A DNA stretch of 52,447 nt, from contig JBEINZ010000002.1 in the NCBI GenBank assembly GCA_040377825.1, positions 1-52,447 of the forward strand. Reading direction: 5' to 3'. Each line of letters starts with the position of its first letter. Positions within the stretch are counted from its first letter, which is position 1. The notes beneath the pieces were generated by a model. It made no database searches and was not told where the DNA came from. It saw nothing but the letters and a program-made list of their open reading frames with translations. This document shows, in pieces, positions 9,701 through 17,763 of the stretch. This stretch comes from JBEINZ01 sp040377825. Its GTDB lineage: Bacteria; Pseudomonadota; Alphaproteobacteria; Rhizobiales; Ancalomicrobiaceae. The translations under genes were made by a program, and so were the position numbers.

Positions 9701-10575
9701 AGCGCGCGCAGTCGCGTCGTGACCGGGCCGGGCAGCGGGCTCGGCAGATCCCGGCCGTCGATACGGCTGATCGGCGTCAGGCCCCCGAATGTGCCGGTCA
9801 CGAAGGCTTCGTCGGCGTTATGGACCTCGGCCAGCGTGAAGTCGGTTTGGCGCAAAGGCATGCCATTGGCGGCGGCCAATTCGATGACATGGGCGCGCGT
9901 GATGCCGTTGAAGCAATAGGTGCCCCTGGACGTCAGGACCTCGCTATCCTTCACCATGAAGAAATTCGTCGCGTTGCAGCTCGATACGAACCCATGCGGA
10001 TCGAGCATCAGCGCCTCGTCGGCGCCGGCCTTGATCGCCTGCAAGAGTGCCGTGATCAGGTTCAGCCGGCTGTGCGAATTGAGCCGCATGTCGAACACAT
10101 CGGGCGCCGAACAGCGGATCGTCGAGGTGAAGAGCGACAGGCCGGTCGCCGCGAGCGTCGGGCTCGGCAGCTTGTGTTCGGCGACGATGACGATGGTGGC
10201 CTTGGAAATCGTGTGGCGCGGATCCTGGTTCGGTGTTTTCTTGATGCCGCGCGTGACCATCAGGCGGATATGCACGCCGTCCGTCATGCGATTGGCTTCA
10301 AGCGTGCGATGAAGCGCCGCGGCAAGCGCCGCGCGGGTCAAGCCAATGTCGAGATCGATCGATTTCGCGCCCGCATAAAGCCGCTCGAAATGCCGATCGG
10401 CGAAGACCACCGCGCCGCGATGCAGGCGGAAACCCTCCCACACGCCATCGCCGAGGACGAAGCCGGCGTCGAATACCGAAACGCGGGCTTCCGACCTCGG
10501 CACGAGATCGCCGTTCACGTAGATCAGAACCTCGGCGTTGCGCGGGTCGGCGGCAAAATCCTGGCTTCCGGCCAT
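9664..10575 (-). CDS. Class IV aminotransferase-fold protein lacking the usual catalytic lysine
   Basis: This 303-residue protein has the fold-type IV layout of branched-chain and D-amino-acid aminotransferases: YVNGDLVPRSEARVSVFDAG near the N-terminus, GADEALMLDPHGFVSS in the middle and ADEAFVTGTFGGLTPISRIDG near the end. Annotation pipelines would call it a branched-chain aminotransferase. In the stretch that should hold the PLP Schiff-base lysine (residues 163-178, MRLNSHSRLNLI...) I find arginines but no lysine. The position of the pyridine-nitrogen glutamate (SEG in IlvE) reads SSC (198-200). PLP-dependent transamination is therefore doubtful. The gene is minus strand, converging on the transglutaminase operon and followed upstream by the secretion genes. 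ATG 10575 is likely but lacks a clear ribosome site. Confidence 0.8.
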   Translation of the reverse strand: MAGSQDFAADPRNAEVLIYVNGDLVPRSEARVSVFDAGFVLGDGVWEGFRLHRGAVVFADRHFERLYAGAKSIDLDIGLTRAALAAALHRTLEANRMTDGVHIRLMVTRGIKKTPNQDPRHTISKATIVIVAEHKLPSPTLAATGLSLFTSTIRCSAPDVFDMRLNSHSRLNLITALLQAIKAGADEALMLDPHGFVSSCNATNFFMVKDSEVLTSRGTYCFNGITRAHVIELAAANGMPLRQTDFTLAEVHNADEAFVTGTFGGLTPISRIDGRDLPSPLPGPVTTRLRALYAGLMDADAAR

Positions 10576-10639
10576 ATTCAGTCCTTCCGCCGACGGAGCC
10601 GTTCGAAGTCCCGTCCGGGTAGCCGGGGCCGGGGCGCGA

Positions 10640-11125
10640 CTATTCCAACGGTTCGCCCGGTTCCTTGAGCTTCATTTCATGGCGTTCGCCGTCATGTTCC
10701 AAAACGAGCCTGCGCGGCAGAACCTTGGCCACCGTCCAGCCCTCGATTTCGTCGCCGACCTTGATCGAAACCGACCGGCCGGTTCCGGCTTCCTGCAAAA
10801 TCGCTAGTTGGTTGCCGCGGCCGTAGATGATGCCCGTGAGTGTGCTGGAGGGCTTCGCCACCGGTTCGGCAACCACCAACGTTGATGGAGCGGAGGCCGA
10901 GGCGACGGCTTGCGGGAGCGCCGGGGCGCGCCGAGACGGATGAAAGATGGGACGATCGCGGGTAGCCGAAAGCGCCTCCAACGTCGGCGGCGTGCCGAGT
11001 TCGGCCGCTTGGCTCGCCGCGAAGGCGACGAAAATGAAGAGCGCCGCCGACAATCCGCCGAAAACGGCAGGTCCGCGATCAACGATGGCTGGTCGCGCCA
11101 CGCCAAAACTTTTGGATCCGATCAT
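10640..11125 (-). CDS. Type II secretion GspC/GspN-like inner-membrane protein
   Basis: This 161-residue protein has a short cytoplasmic N-terminus, one membrane segment (about 20-40) and the periplasmic motif RDRPIFHPSRR (56-66) common in small GspC/GspN-type proteins. A compact beta domain follows (TLTGIIYGRGNQLAIL ... VGDEIEGWTVAKVLPRRLVLEHDGE), resembling the homology region of GspC that contacts the secretin. It is shorter than classical GspC (about 270-300 residues) and has no PDZ domain. It is the last gene of the minus-strand secretion operon, and its ATG overlaps the gspM stop by four bases. The C versus N assignment is an inference from position and motif. Confidence 0.7.
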   Translation of the reverse strand: MIGSKSFGVARPAIVDRGPAVFGGLSAALFIFVAFAASQAAELGTPPTLEALSATRDRPIFHPSRRAPALPQAVASASAPSTLVVAEPVAKPSSTLTGIIYGRGNQLAILQEAGTGRSVSIKVGDEIEGWTVAKVLPRRLVLEHDGERHEMKLKEPGEPLE

Positions 11126-11664
11126 GCTGGCCTCCGCCAGAAAGACGTCACGCTGAGCGTCACCCGCAACATGCGGTCGTCATTGGATGTTTCGCCGACC
11201 TGCGCGGCGGGGAGAACAGAGAGATCGTCGACAAAGCCGTAGGGCGCGCCGGTTTCGACTTCGTGCAACACGGTTTGCAGCGCCTCCACGGTTGTCTCGA
11301 ACACGACTTGTACCTCGATCTTTCGCTCGACTTCGTCACCCTCGCTGCGCGATTGCGCTTGTGTTGAGAAGATCGTTCCACCGGCGTTTTCGACAAGACC
11401 GCGAACCCGGGTCTGGAAGCCGGCCGCCGCAATCGTCTCGCTTTCGCCAGCCAGATACGGATCGCGCTGATCGAAAATGCCGGCGCTTGCCGCCGACGCC
11501 TTTGGATCGATCCTTTTCAACGTATCAAGCAGTTCGGCGCGCGCGTTGCGTTCGGTCGCGAGCCCGCCCATGGTCGAGAAGGCCCAGACCAGCGACGTCA
11601 GCGTCACCGCGATCAGTCCGGCGAAGAGGCCGAGTTCTCTCAGGTGGTCCTTGATCGCGACCAT
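11122..11664 (-). CDS. gspM: Type II secretion protein GspM
   Basis: This 180-residue protein has one N-terminal membrane helix (about 10-30, ELGLFAGLIAVTLTSLVWAF), then a coiled region and a ferredoxin-like periplasmic domain, as in the T2SSM_b form of GspM. GspM pairs with GspL to anchor the GspE ATPase to the inner membrane. It starts at ATG 11664, sharing one base with the gspL stop (TGATG), and ends over the start of the GspC-like gene. Primary sequence is weakly conserved in this family, so the call rests on topology plus gene order. Confidence 0.75.
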   Translation of the reverse strand: MVAIKDHLRELGLFAGLIAVTLTSLVWAFSTMGGLATERNARAELLDTLKRIDPKASAASAGIFDQRDPYLAGESETIAAAGFQTRVRGLVENAGGTIFSTQAQSRSEGDEVERKIEVQVVFETTVEALQTVLHEVETGAPYGFVDDLSVLPAAQVGETSNDDRMLRVTLSVTSFWRRPA

Positions 11665-12821
11665 CAGCGTGCCTCCGCCGCACGTGGCCGTTCGGCCCGC
11701 ATGTCGAGATAGAATCGGTCGCCGCCGCCGTTTTGTAGGCGGGTCGTGGGGGCAAACGAAGCCACGGACTTCAGATAAGGCGACGCCTCCAGCGCCGGAA
11801 TCAATTCGGAAACATCGCGCGCGATCCCGACCACACGGACACCGCCCTTCTCGACGCGAAATTCCGTTGCATGGGCTTGATCCGGCAACGCTGTGGAAAC
11901 CGCCTCGAGCAGGACCACGGCAAGCGGCGCTTCGATGCGGGCCATGCGCAAGGCGGTCGCGACGTCACCTTTCGGACGGGCCAATTCGGCCGCCTCATTG
12001 AGAACGGCCTTACGCGCGGCCGTCGCTCGCTCGAGTTCGGCGATCTCATGCTCGAGCGCGGACATCCGCCAGGACGCGCCAACCAGGACCAGAACCGTAG
12101 CGGCGGCCAGACCGACGACGACGGCGCGGACGCCTCGCTCGATTTGCTTGCGCCGACCGCCATCAGCCGCGTCGACAGGGATGGTGACAGGGTGCGCCGC
12201 GTCGGTCACCAGGACAAGCTTGCGCGGCGACGTCCGCTTCACGGCGTTGACGAGCGTATCAACGAGATGACGCGGCACGACACTGACCTCCACGCCGATG
12301 CGGCTCGTGTCATCAGGCAATGGGCTGGTCGCGACGCCGAAATAGGTATCGTTCACGCGCCAAGGCGTGACCCGCTCGATATGATGGCGGGCGAAAGCAT
12401 CGACATAAGGCAAGCTTTGCGTGGCCAGCGGATCCAGCCTGCGGCGCATGGTCCAGGACGCGGGGATCTCGATTTCGACGCGGCTACCGGCAAGGACCGC
12501 CTCGGCCGTCTCGGGCTCGAAGGCTGCGATCCCACCTTCGCCGAGGCGCATGTGTCCCACGGATTTGAGATCAACGGGCGACGGCGCGGGATCGACGGGC
12601 GGGGTCACGACGGCGGTGCGCCTCGCGAACTTCAACGGCAGCTTAACGTCCAGCTTAAATGACGGCGTTGCCGGAGCGGTGGCGAAGATCGCATAGCCCC
12701 CCGCACCATCCGGCTTCAACCGAACGAGGCGCTCGCCCATGAGTCGGTCGACATGAGGGACGGCGACGTCGGTCAGACCGTCGACCCACCATTTGGTCCA
12801 GCTGTTGATCGACTCGAACAT
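11664..12821 (-). CDS. gspL: Type II secretion protein GspL
   Basis: This 385-residue protein has a long cytoplasmic part (about 1-228), one membrane helix (231-251), a short coiled coil (252-285, SALEHEIAELERATAARKA) and a periplasmic PilN/GspL-like ferredoxin domain. GspL recruits GspE to the membrane platform. The cytoplasmic region starts with residues unlike classical GspL, but the segment EIPASWTMRRRLDPLA and the overall topology fit. The ATG at 12821 is followed downstream by TGATG coupling to gspM. Upstream, on the gspK side, lie repeat copy B and about 170 bases of non-coding DNA, so gspL-M-C may have its own promoter or be the tail of the gspD-O-K transcript. Confidence 0.8.
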   Translation of the reverse strand: MFESINSWTKWWVDGLTDVAVPHVDRLMGERLVRLKPDGAGGYAIFATAPATPSFKLDVKLPLKFARRTAVVTPPVDPAPSPVDLKSVGHMRLGEGGIAAFEPETAEAVLAGSRVEIEIPASWTMRRRLDPLATQSLPYVDAFARHHIERVTPWRVNDTYFGVATSPLPDDTSRIGVEVSVVPRHLVDTLVNAVKRTSPRKLVLVTDAAHPVTIPVDAADGGRRKQIERGVRAVVVGLAAATVLVLVGASWRMSALEHEIAELERATAARKAVLNEAAELARPKGDVATALRMARIEAPLAVVLLEAVSTALPDQAHATEFRVEKGGVRVVGIARDVSELIPALEASPYLKSVASFAPTTRLQNGGGDRFYLDMRAERPRAAEAR

Positions 12822-13125
12822 CTCCGCCGTCCGTCCAATCGAAGCTTTGGAGCAATTCCCGATCGGATGGTCTCATCCGATCGGGAATGACTCCAGATTC
12901 TATAGCGTGAGCCGGTCCTTTTCGTTCGGATCGCTTAGATCCGGACGGGACAGGCGCTAAAAAAGGCGCAGGCATCGCAGCCAGAAAAGTCCGGCATTAT
13001 GCTTTCAAGCCGAACACTACAACGGTCGAGGTGAAAATAGTCTGACCTAGACACGTCAATATAATGGACAAATTGCCTTGAGAGCCGAAAAATCGCGAAA
13101 TACGGGCTCTTTTTGTTGCGATCTC
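12822..13125. other. Intergenic gap between gspK and gspL
   Basis: This 304-base gap holds repeat copy B (12850-12959) and then a more AT-rich stretch (about 12990-13125). An imperfect hairpin lies at about 13083-13107 (AGAGCC ... GGCTCT) followed on the plus strand by a run of Ts. As a terminator it would point the wrong way for both flanking minus-strand genes, so its role is unclear. I see no gene here. Confidence 0.6.
12850..12959 (+). repeat. RIME-like intergenic element, copy B
   Basis: Same orientation as copy A. Palindrome 1 is GAGCAATTCC, CGATCGGATG, a four-base loop, then CATCCGATCG and GGAATGACTCC. Palindrome 2 runs from GAGCCGGTCC to GGGACAGGCGC. The right end read inward is TTAGCGCC, matching the TTAG(A/C)GCC terminus of copies E, F and H. 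It is located within the secretion operon, upstream of gspL. Confidence 0.9.
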
Positions 13126-14031
13126 TTAAGGATAGGAATCCCAGGAAACGATCCGGGTATCCTGCGCGCCACCGACACCCGGCATGACGACGGCCTCGTA
13201 GCGCCGTTCGAAACGGCCACGGACCACCACTTTGATGATCGCGCGGTAGCCCTTCCCCGGAGAGACGGCAATGGAATCGCGCATCGCGGACGGGAAGGCT
13301 TCGGTTATGTCGGTGTCCTTGGCGAAACCGCGTTCGCGCCGGCGGATGAAAGCGGCGGTGCGGTTGGCGTCGCCGCCCATCAGCACATCGATGACGGCAG
13401 GGCTTGCGATCGTCGGATCGACGGTCGGGCTCATGTTTGCCGTTGTCACGAGGGCGCGCACGGCTGCGGCGATCGACGGCGTGATATCAAGGACTTGTTC
13501 CAGTTCGGCTGGATGGCCGAATGGCCGGTTCGCTGGCGGCGGACGCCCGGCGAAGCGATAATCCTCGGCCTCGGCGCCCTCGGTCGATTTGTCGTCATCT
13601 TCGTCGCGGAAGTCGACGACTTGATCGGCTAGGCGTCGCGCGAGTGCCGGCTGGGCGCCGACAGACTGGAACAGCGCGATCAGCAGTACCGGCGAGGCGC
13701 CATTTAGATCGATCCGGGCGGATTCTGATGTGTAGTCGACCCGAATGACGCCGGTGGCAAGGCGCGCCTCGAAGGACGAGGCACGGATCGGCTCGCCGGC
13801 ACGCGACAAAATATCGAAGGCCACAAGATCCGCGCCGGCTCGGCCAAGATCTTCCGCCGCCATCTCGTCTTGATAGACGGCGGCCGCCCGCGCGCCGGAC
13901 GCGGAGGACCGCAGCGCCACAACGGTAAGCGTGGAAATCATCGCGCCAATGATCAGGACGGCGATCAGAACAGTGCCGCGATCGTCGCGCCAGGAGGCAG
14001 GTATAGGTCCGCGCGGCGTGAACCAGCTCAT
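13126..14031 (-). CDS. gspK: Type II secretion minor pseudopilin GspK
   Basis: This 301-residue protein starts at ATG 14031 (MSWFTPRG...), overlapping the prepilin peptidase stop by four bases (ATGA). Residues around 15-45 form a prepilin-type signal, RDDRG then TVLIAVLIIGAMISTLTVVAL, with cleavage expected after the glycine. The fifth mature residue is not glutamate, as is characteristic of GspK, which caps the pseudopilus tip. The large C-terminal region (helix-rich, with DLNGASPVLL and LEQVLDITPS) matches GspK. The open frame continues upstream to 14514 but gives arginine-rich nonsense there. It is followed by copy B and gspL. Confidence 0.88.
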   Translation of the reverse strand: MSWFTPRGPIPASWRDDRGTVLIAVLIIGAMISTLTVVALRSSASGARAAAVYQDEMAAEDLGRAGADLVAFDILSRAGEPIRASSFEARLATGVIRVDYTSESARIDLNGASPVLLIALFQSVGAQPALARRLADQVVDFRDEDDDKSTEGAEAEDYRFAGRPPPANRPFGHPAELEQVLDITPSIAAAVRALVTTANMSPTVDPTIASPAVIDVLMGGDANRTAAFIRRRERGFAKDTDITEAFPSAMRDSIAVSPGKGYRAIIKVVVRGRFERRYEAVVMPGVGGAQDTRIVSWDSYP

Positions 14032-14642
14032 GGCGCGGCCCCCGGTGGATTTTGAAGGGCGAGAGCGAGCACGTGGACAATGACCGCCGCAAGCGCAAGA
14101 AAGGGCCCAAAGGGGATGGCAAATTGGGCATCGCCGCCTTGCCCCGCTAATGCAGCTCGTCGGCGCGCGGCCAGCAGGACGATCAGCGCCGCCAACGCCG
14201 CCAATTGTAGCGCAACGGCCTGTTCTTGCACCTCCAACCATACACCGGCCGCGCCGGCGAGCTTGACGTCCCCCATGCCCAATCCGTCGTGGCCAGCAAA
14301 CCAGCGATAGAGCATTTTGACGATCCAAAGGGCCATAAGCGCCCCAAGGCCACACGCGGCGGCGCCAGCCATGGCGCCAATGCGATCGGCGGCGTCGAGT
14401 TCGGCGCCAAGTGCCGCGCGCGTAAGTCCGAGCGTTGCAATCAATGCGGAGGCAAGATTGGGGATTGTGTAGGTGGCAAGATCGTGTCGCGCAACCCAAA
14501 CGGCGAGACACCAAAACAACGCCGCGAAACCGGCATCGCGCCCGCTAAGCAGCCAGAAGGCGCCGATAACGCCGCCGATACCAACCGCTGCGTAGCCGAG
14601 GAAGGACATGGCCGCGGCGCGGCGGTCTTGCAGGTTCGCCAA
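14028..14642 (-). CDS. gspO: Prepilin peptidase (A24 family), GspO-type
   Basis: This membrane aspartic peptidase cleaves the leaders of the pseudopilins GspG-K. The two catalytic aspartates are visible: D54 in ARHDLATYTIPN and D125 in GMGDVKLAG (numbered from TTG 14642). Several hydrophobic helices surround them. There is no N-terminal methyltransferase domain or CxxC zinc motif, so it is the short, TadV/CpaA-size form rather than full bifunctional PilD. TTG 14642 has GGAG eight bases upstream; ATG 14609 is the alternative. The frame stays open to 14756, but that part is encoded by repeat copy C and is not likely to be protein. The stop overlaps the gspK start. Confidence 0.85.
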   Translation of the reverse strand: MANLQDRRAAAMSFLGYAAVGIGGVIGAFWLLSGRDAGFAALFWCLAVWVARHDLATYTIPNLASALIATLGLTRAALGAELDAADRIGAMAGAAACGLGALMALWIVKMLYRWFAGHDGLGMGDVKLAGAAGVWLEVQEQAVALQLAALAALIVLLAARRRAALAGQGGDAQFAIPFGPFLALAAVIVHVLALALQNPPGAAP

Positions 14643-14707
14643 GGCGGATCTCCGCTCGTCGCGATCGAACGGCCGGTCGCGAGCCAGATCGTGTTGATAA
14701 CACGATC

Positions 14708-14817
14708 TAGAGCATTTCCGGATCGGATGGGTACATCCGATCCGGAAATGCTCCACGGTCTAGACCTTGAGCCGGTCCTTTTCGTTCGGATTGAAGCGAC
14801 CCGAAAAGGACCGGCTC
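14708..14817 (+). repeat. RIME-like intergenic element, copy C
   Basis: The most symmetrical copy. Palindrome 1 is GAGCATTTCC GGATCGGATG, loop GGTA, then CATCCGATCC GGAAATGCTC, a nearly perfect 20-base stem. Palindrome 2 goes from GAGCCGGTCCTTTTCG to CGAAAAGGACCGGCTC, so its right arm mirrors the left one instead of using the GGGACAGGCT version. The left end is CTAGAGC. It sits between gspD and the peptidase gene and is read through by a spurious upstream extension of the peptidase frame. Confidence 0.92.
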
Positions 14818-14909
14818 CATGTATCAGCCTGCAGGGTCGAGCGAAACATCGGTCGTTAGACCCCATGCGGTCTTGACTAACCTTTTGGCCTCGATTGTGG
14901 CGTAATCGG

Positions 14910-17168
14910 TCACTTCAGCACCGCTTGCGGATCCCTCAGCTGGATCATTCGAGACCGGAATTCCTCGGAGACACCTTGGGCATCAACGGCATCGCGCATG
15001 ATCTGCGGCTTGATGAAGATGATGAGTTCCGTGCGCTCGCCCTTGTTGCTGTTGCTCGACAAAAGATCCCCAAGGAACTTGACCTGGGTCACGCCGGGCA
15101 AGCCGGATTTCCCGTTGTTTTGAGACTCGCTGATCAAACCGCCGAGCAACACGGTCTGACCGCTTGGCACGGCGATCTGGCTGCGGACCTTACGTTGGCT
15201 GATCGTGGGCGTCAGGGTCGTCTTGTCCGCATTGGTAACGTTGGAGATTTCTTGCTCCACATCGAGCGTCACGACGCCGTTCGCGTTTACCCGGGGCGAG
15301 ACCCTCAAGATGATACCAGTATCGCGATATTCGACACTGTTGACTGTCCGGGAGTTGGACGTGTCGTCGGACGTCGAGGATCGCGTCGTGACCGGCACTT
15401 GATCGCCGACCTGTAGCACGGCAGGCTGATTGTCGAGGACGACCAGCGACGGAGACGAAAGAATCTTGACGTTTGTCAGGGAATTCAGCGCATTCAAGAC
15501 CACACGCGGATCCGAGGCGGCGCCGAGCAACAAGTTGAACCCTGGGAATGAGCGATTAAGCGCGGCTGTCGCCCCTCCGACATAGCCCGCCGAACCCCGG
15601 TCGGAGCCGAGCCCGATATCGTTGCTTTTGAGGAAGAACTGCACGCCGTAGTTGAGTTCATCGGTCAGCCTGACTTCGGCGATGGTTGCTTCGATCGCCA
15701 CCTGCACGGGCGGCTTATCAAGCTGGCGAATAGTACGCTCAATCAGCACATAATCCTGCGGCGTCGAATAGATCAGGAGCGCGTTGTTGGCCGCGTCGGC
15801 GGAGATTCGCAGCTTGCCGGAACCGCCTCCCCCACCACCGCCACGCGTCGACCCCACATCGGACATCCCCGCATCGGAACCCGTACCGGTGCTCGTCCCA
15901 CCACCGCCGAACGTGCTGAAGGCTTGCTGAACGCGACTATTGGGCGAAGCACCGGCACCCTGCGTGGCACCACCGTTGGGGCCGGCGCCAGTTTCGCCGC
16001 CGCCGGCGGCGGAACTCTGCATGGACGACCCGGCTTGGCCTCCGCCGACCTTTTCAAGGGCGTCGGAGTCCGATTGTCCCGCGCCGCCGCCGCCCTGGCC
16101 GGCGAAAACGTCATTGAGCAGCCCCGCGACAACCTTGGCTCGGGCGTACTTCAGTCGGTAAACCTTGACTCCGACGGCCATCGGGTCCGCCTTGTCCAGC
16201 CGTCGCACCCAAGTTCCCACCCGATCGATCACTTCGCGGCGCTTGGACACCACAAGGATCGCATTCAGCCGGTTCATCGGCTGAAGTTGCACCGTCCCTT
16301 GGGATATTCCGTTTTCGCCGGTCTCAAAGATTCGATTCAGTTCGCCGATGATGGTCTCTGGAGCCGAATTGGCGACGGGATAGATTCCAACCGACTGATC
16401 GCGCATCCAATCGGCGTCAACTAACGAGGCCGCGTCAACGACCGTCCGACGCTCGGCGGATGTGCCCTGGACCAGGATCAGATTGGTGCCGGGATCGGCT
16501 TTCAGCATGCCCGGACGGCCGGCGAAGCTCTCGAGGACCCGCAAGACGACGGCGGCGGAAACATACTTGACCGGGATGACCGATGTGCCGAAGCCCTCTC
16601 CGATGGAGGCATAATCGACGTTGCCGGCGCCCATGACTTCCGTGGATGGCGCGACGCGATAAATGCCGCCCTCGCTCACGATGGAGACGTTGACCGCCTT
16701 GAGCGTGGTCTCCAGCACCCGAATGAGTTTATCGCGCGCCACCGGACGCGCCGAATTGAGGCTTACCGTCCCGGCGACGCGAGGATCGATCGTGTAGTTG
16801 GCCTTCATGATGTCGCCGAGAATGGTTTTTGCGACGGCGGCGACTTCTGCGTTTTCGAAGTTCAGCTGGAATCCGTCGCCGTCCTCGCGCACCTGCATTT
16901 CGCCGCCGCCTTCACGCGAAGCACCGGCGCCAGCGACGCCGGGCATGCCACGCCCTGGGGCGGGATAGATCTGGGGGCCGATCGATCCGGTGGTCGGGTT
17001 CTGCAAGCCGTAGGTACCACCTGGTCCGTTGGTTCGCGCGGTCAGATCGTTCGCGCCGAGCCCCGTGAACCCAGCGGAGCCGTCCGGCACGGTCGAGGTG
17101 CTGTTGCGGTTGGCACAAGCAGCAAGCGCCAGTGCCATGACCCCGACTAGAACGGCTTTTTTGAACAC
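14910..17168 (-). CDS. gspD: Type II secretion secretin GspD
   Basis: This outer-membrane channel subunit has 752 residues from GTG 17168. The N-terminus KKAVLVGVMALALAAC is a lipoprotein signal with the lipid-modified cysteine at residue 18. Periplasmic N domains follow (FQLNFENAEVAAVAKTILGD, then repeated N1/N2-like units such as VYRLKYARAKVVAGLLNDVF). A long Gly/Ser-rich insert interrupts the last N domain. The secretin core ends with LLGGLISE and LIIFIKPQI. The start was placed by the lipobox and a GGGGGG stretch upstream; the frame is open back to 17504 but that part looks non-coding. It heads the minus-strand secretion operon and diverges from gspE. Confidence 0.93.
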   Translation of the reverse strand: MFKKAVLVGVMALALAACANRNSTSTVPDGSAGFTGLGANDLTARTNGPGGTYGLQNPTTGSIGPQIYPAPGRGMPGVAGAGASREGGGEMQVREDGDGFQLNFENAEVAAVAKTILGDIMKANYTIDPRVAGTVSLNSARPVARDKLIRVLETTLKAVNVSIVSEGGIYRVAPSTEVMGAGNVDYASIGEGFGTSVIPVKYVSAAVVLRVLESFAGRPGMLKADPGTNLILVQGTSAERRTVVDAASLVDADWMRDQSVGIYPVANSAPETIIGELNRIFETGENGISQGTVQLQPMNRLNAILVVSKRREVIDRVGTWVRRLDKADPMAVGVKVYRLKYARAKVVAGLLNDVFAGQGGGGAGQSDSDALEKVGGGQAGSSMQSSAAGGGETGAGPNGGATQGAGASPNSRVQQAFSTFGGGGTSTGTGSDAGMSDVGSTRGGGGGGGSGKLRISADAANNALLIYSTPQDYVLIERTIRQLDKPPVQVAIEATIAEVRLTDELNYGVQFFLKSNDIGLGSDRGSAGYVGGATAALNRSFPGFNLLLGAASDPRVVLNALNSLTNVKILSSPSLVVLDNQPAVLQVGDQVPVTTRSSTSDDTSNSRTVNSVEYRDTGIILRVSPRVNANGVVTLDVEQEISNVTNADKTTLTPTISQRKVRSQIAVPSGQTVLLGGLISESQNNGKSGLPGVTQVKFLGDLLSSNSNKGERTELIIFIKPQIMRDAVDAQGVSEEFRSRMIQLRDPQAVLK

Positions 17169-17763
17169 GCGATACCCCCCAGAAGCCGCGCCGATCGCGC
17201 CATGGGCGCCAATTCGGGTCAAGCGGCCTGATTTCGGCAGTCGTTCGGGAGAGCTGGCTTCTGCCCTATCGGAGTTCGAAACAACCTTGGACAACAATCG
17301 CGACCCCTCGGGCTCGGCCTTGTGAGCAACCCAACTCGGCTGTTCCAAGACCACGACGAGGTGAGCGGCTTCCGTAGATACCGGATCACATTGGCGTTGC
17401 TGCGGCCGCGAGGAGCGATCCGAGGTCAGCGCGCTTGGATGCGTTTCGTGGTCAAATCGATCCGGCATAAGCACTCGGCCCAATGGCTCCCGCTCGTTCT
17501 TCATGGCTGAAAAGATATTGTATTTATGCTTAATCCGGCGTTAATAAGGCTTCGCAACGTTGTATGTAAAGAAAGCTAATACGAAATCTATTGATTGAAT
17601 AGATGAGGACTAAAGCACCGTTGCGGCGCGAAATATCCGCCGATCCGCCCTCAATCGATAACGCCGCCTTGACCGTGGCGTCAAATCGCCCAATCGTTCC
17701 GCTCGCATCATGCGCGAGGCGCGGCTCGGACGGGCCTGCGTGGTTTGGCGCGAGGGTCGATCA
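17169..17763. other. Divergent gspD/gspE control region
   Basis: This 595-base region separates the two secretion operons and must hold both promoters. Most of it is GC-rich, but 17510-17610 is markedly AT-rich, the likely promoter core. Open frames in it (for example 17322-17510) show no recognisable protein character. A perfect 7-base inverted repeat lies at 17586-17604 and is listed separately. I see no further gene. Confidence 0.6.
17586..17604. promoter_or_regulatory. Inverted repeat, possible operator for the divergent secretion operons
   Basis: ATCTATT, five bases, AATAGAT form a perfect 7+7 palindrome in the AT-rich core between gspD and gspE. Its position about 160 bases before gspE and 418 before gspD suits a shared regulator site. 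No regulator gene is adjacent, so the binding protein is unknown. Confidence 0.4.

Noticed and set aside
13083..13112. Hairpin plus T-run as a terminator
   Set aside because: The T-run is on the plus strand, but no plus-strand gene ends there.
17169..17504. N-terminal extension of gspD
   Set aside because: A lipoprotein signal with a lipobox cysteine starts at GTG 17168, so an extra 112 residues before it would destroy export.
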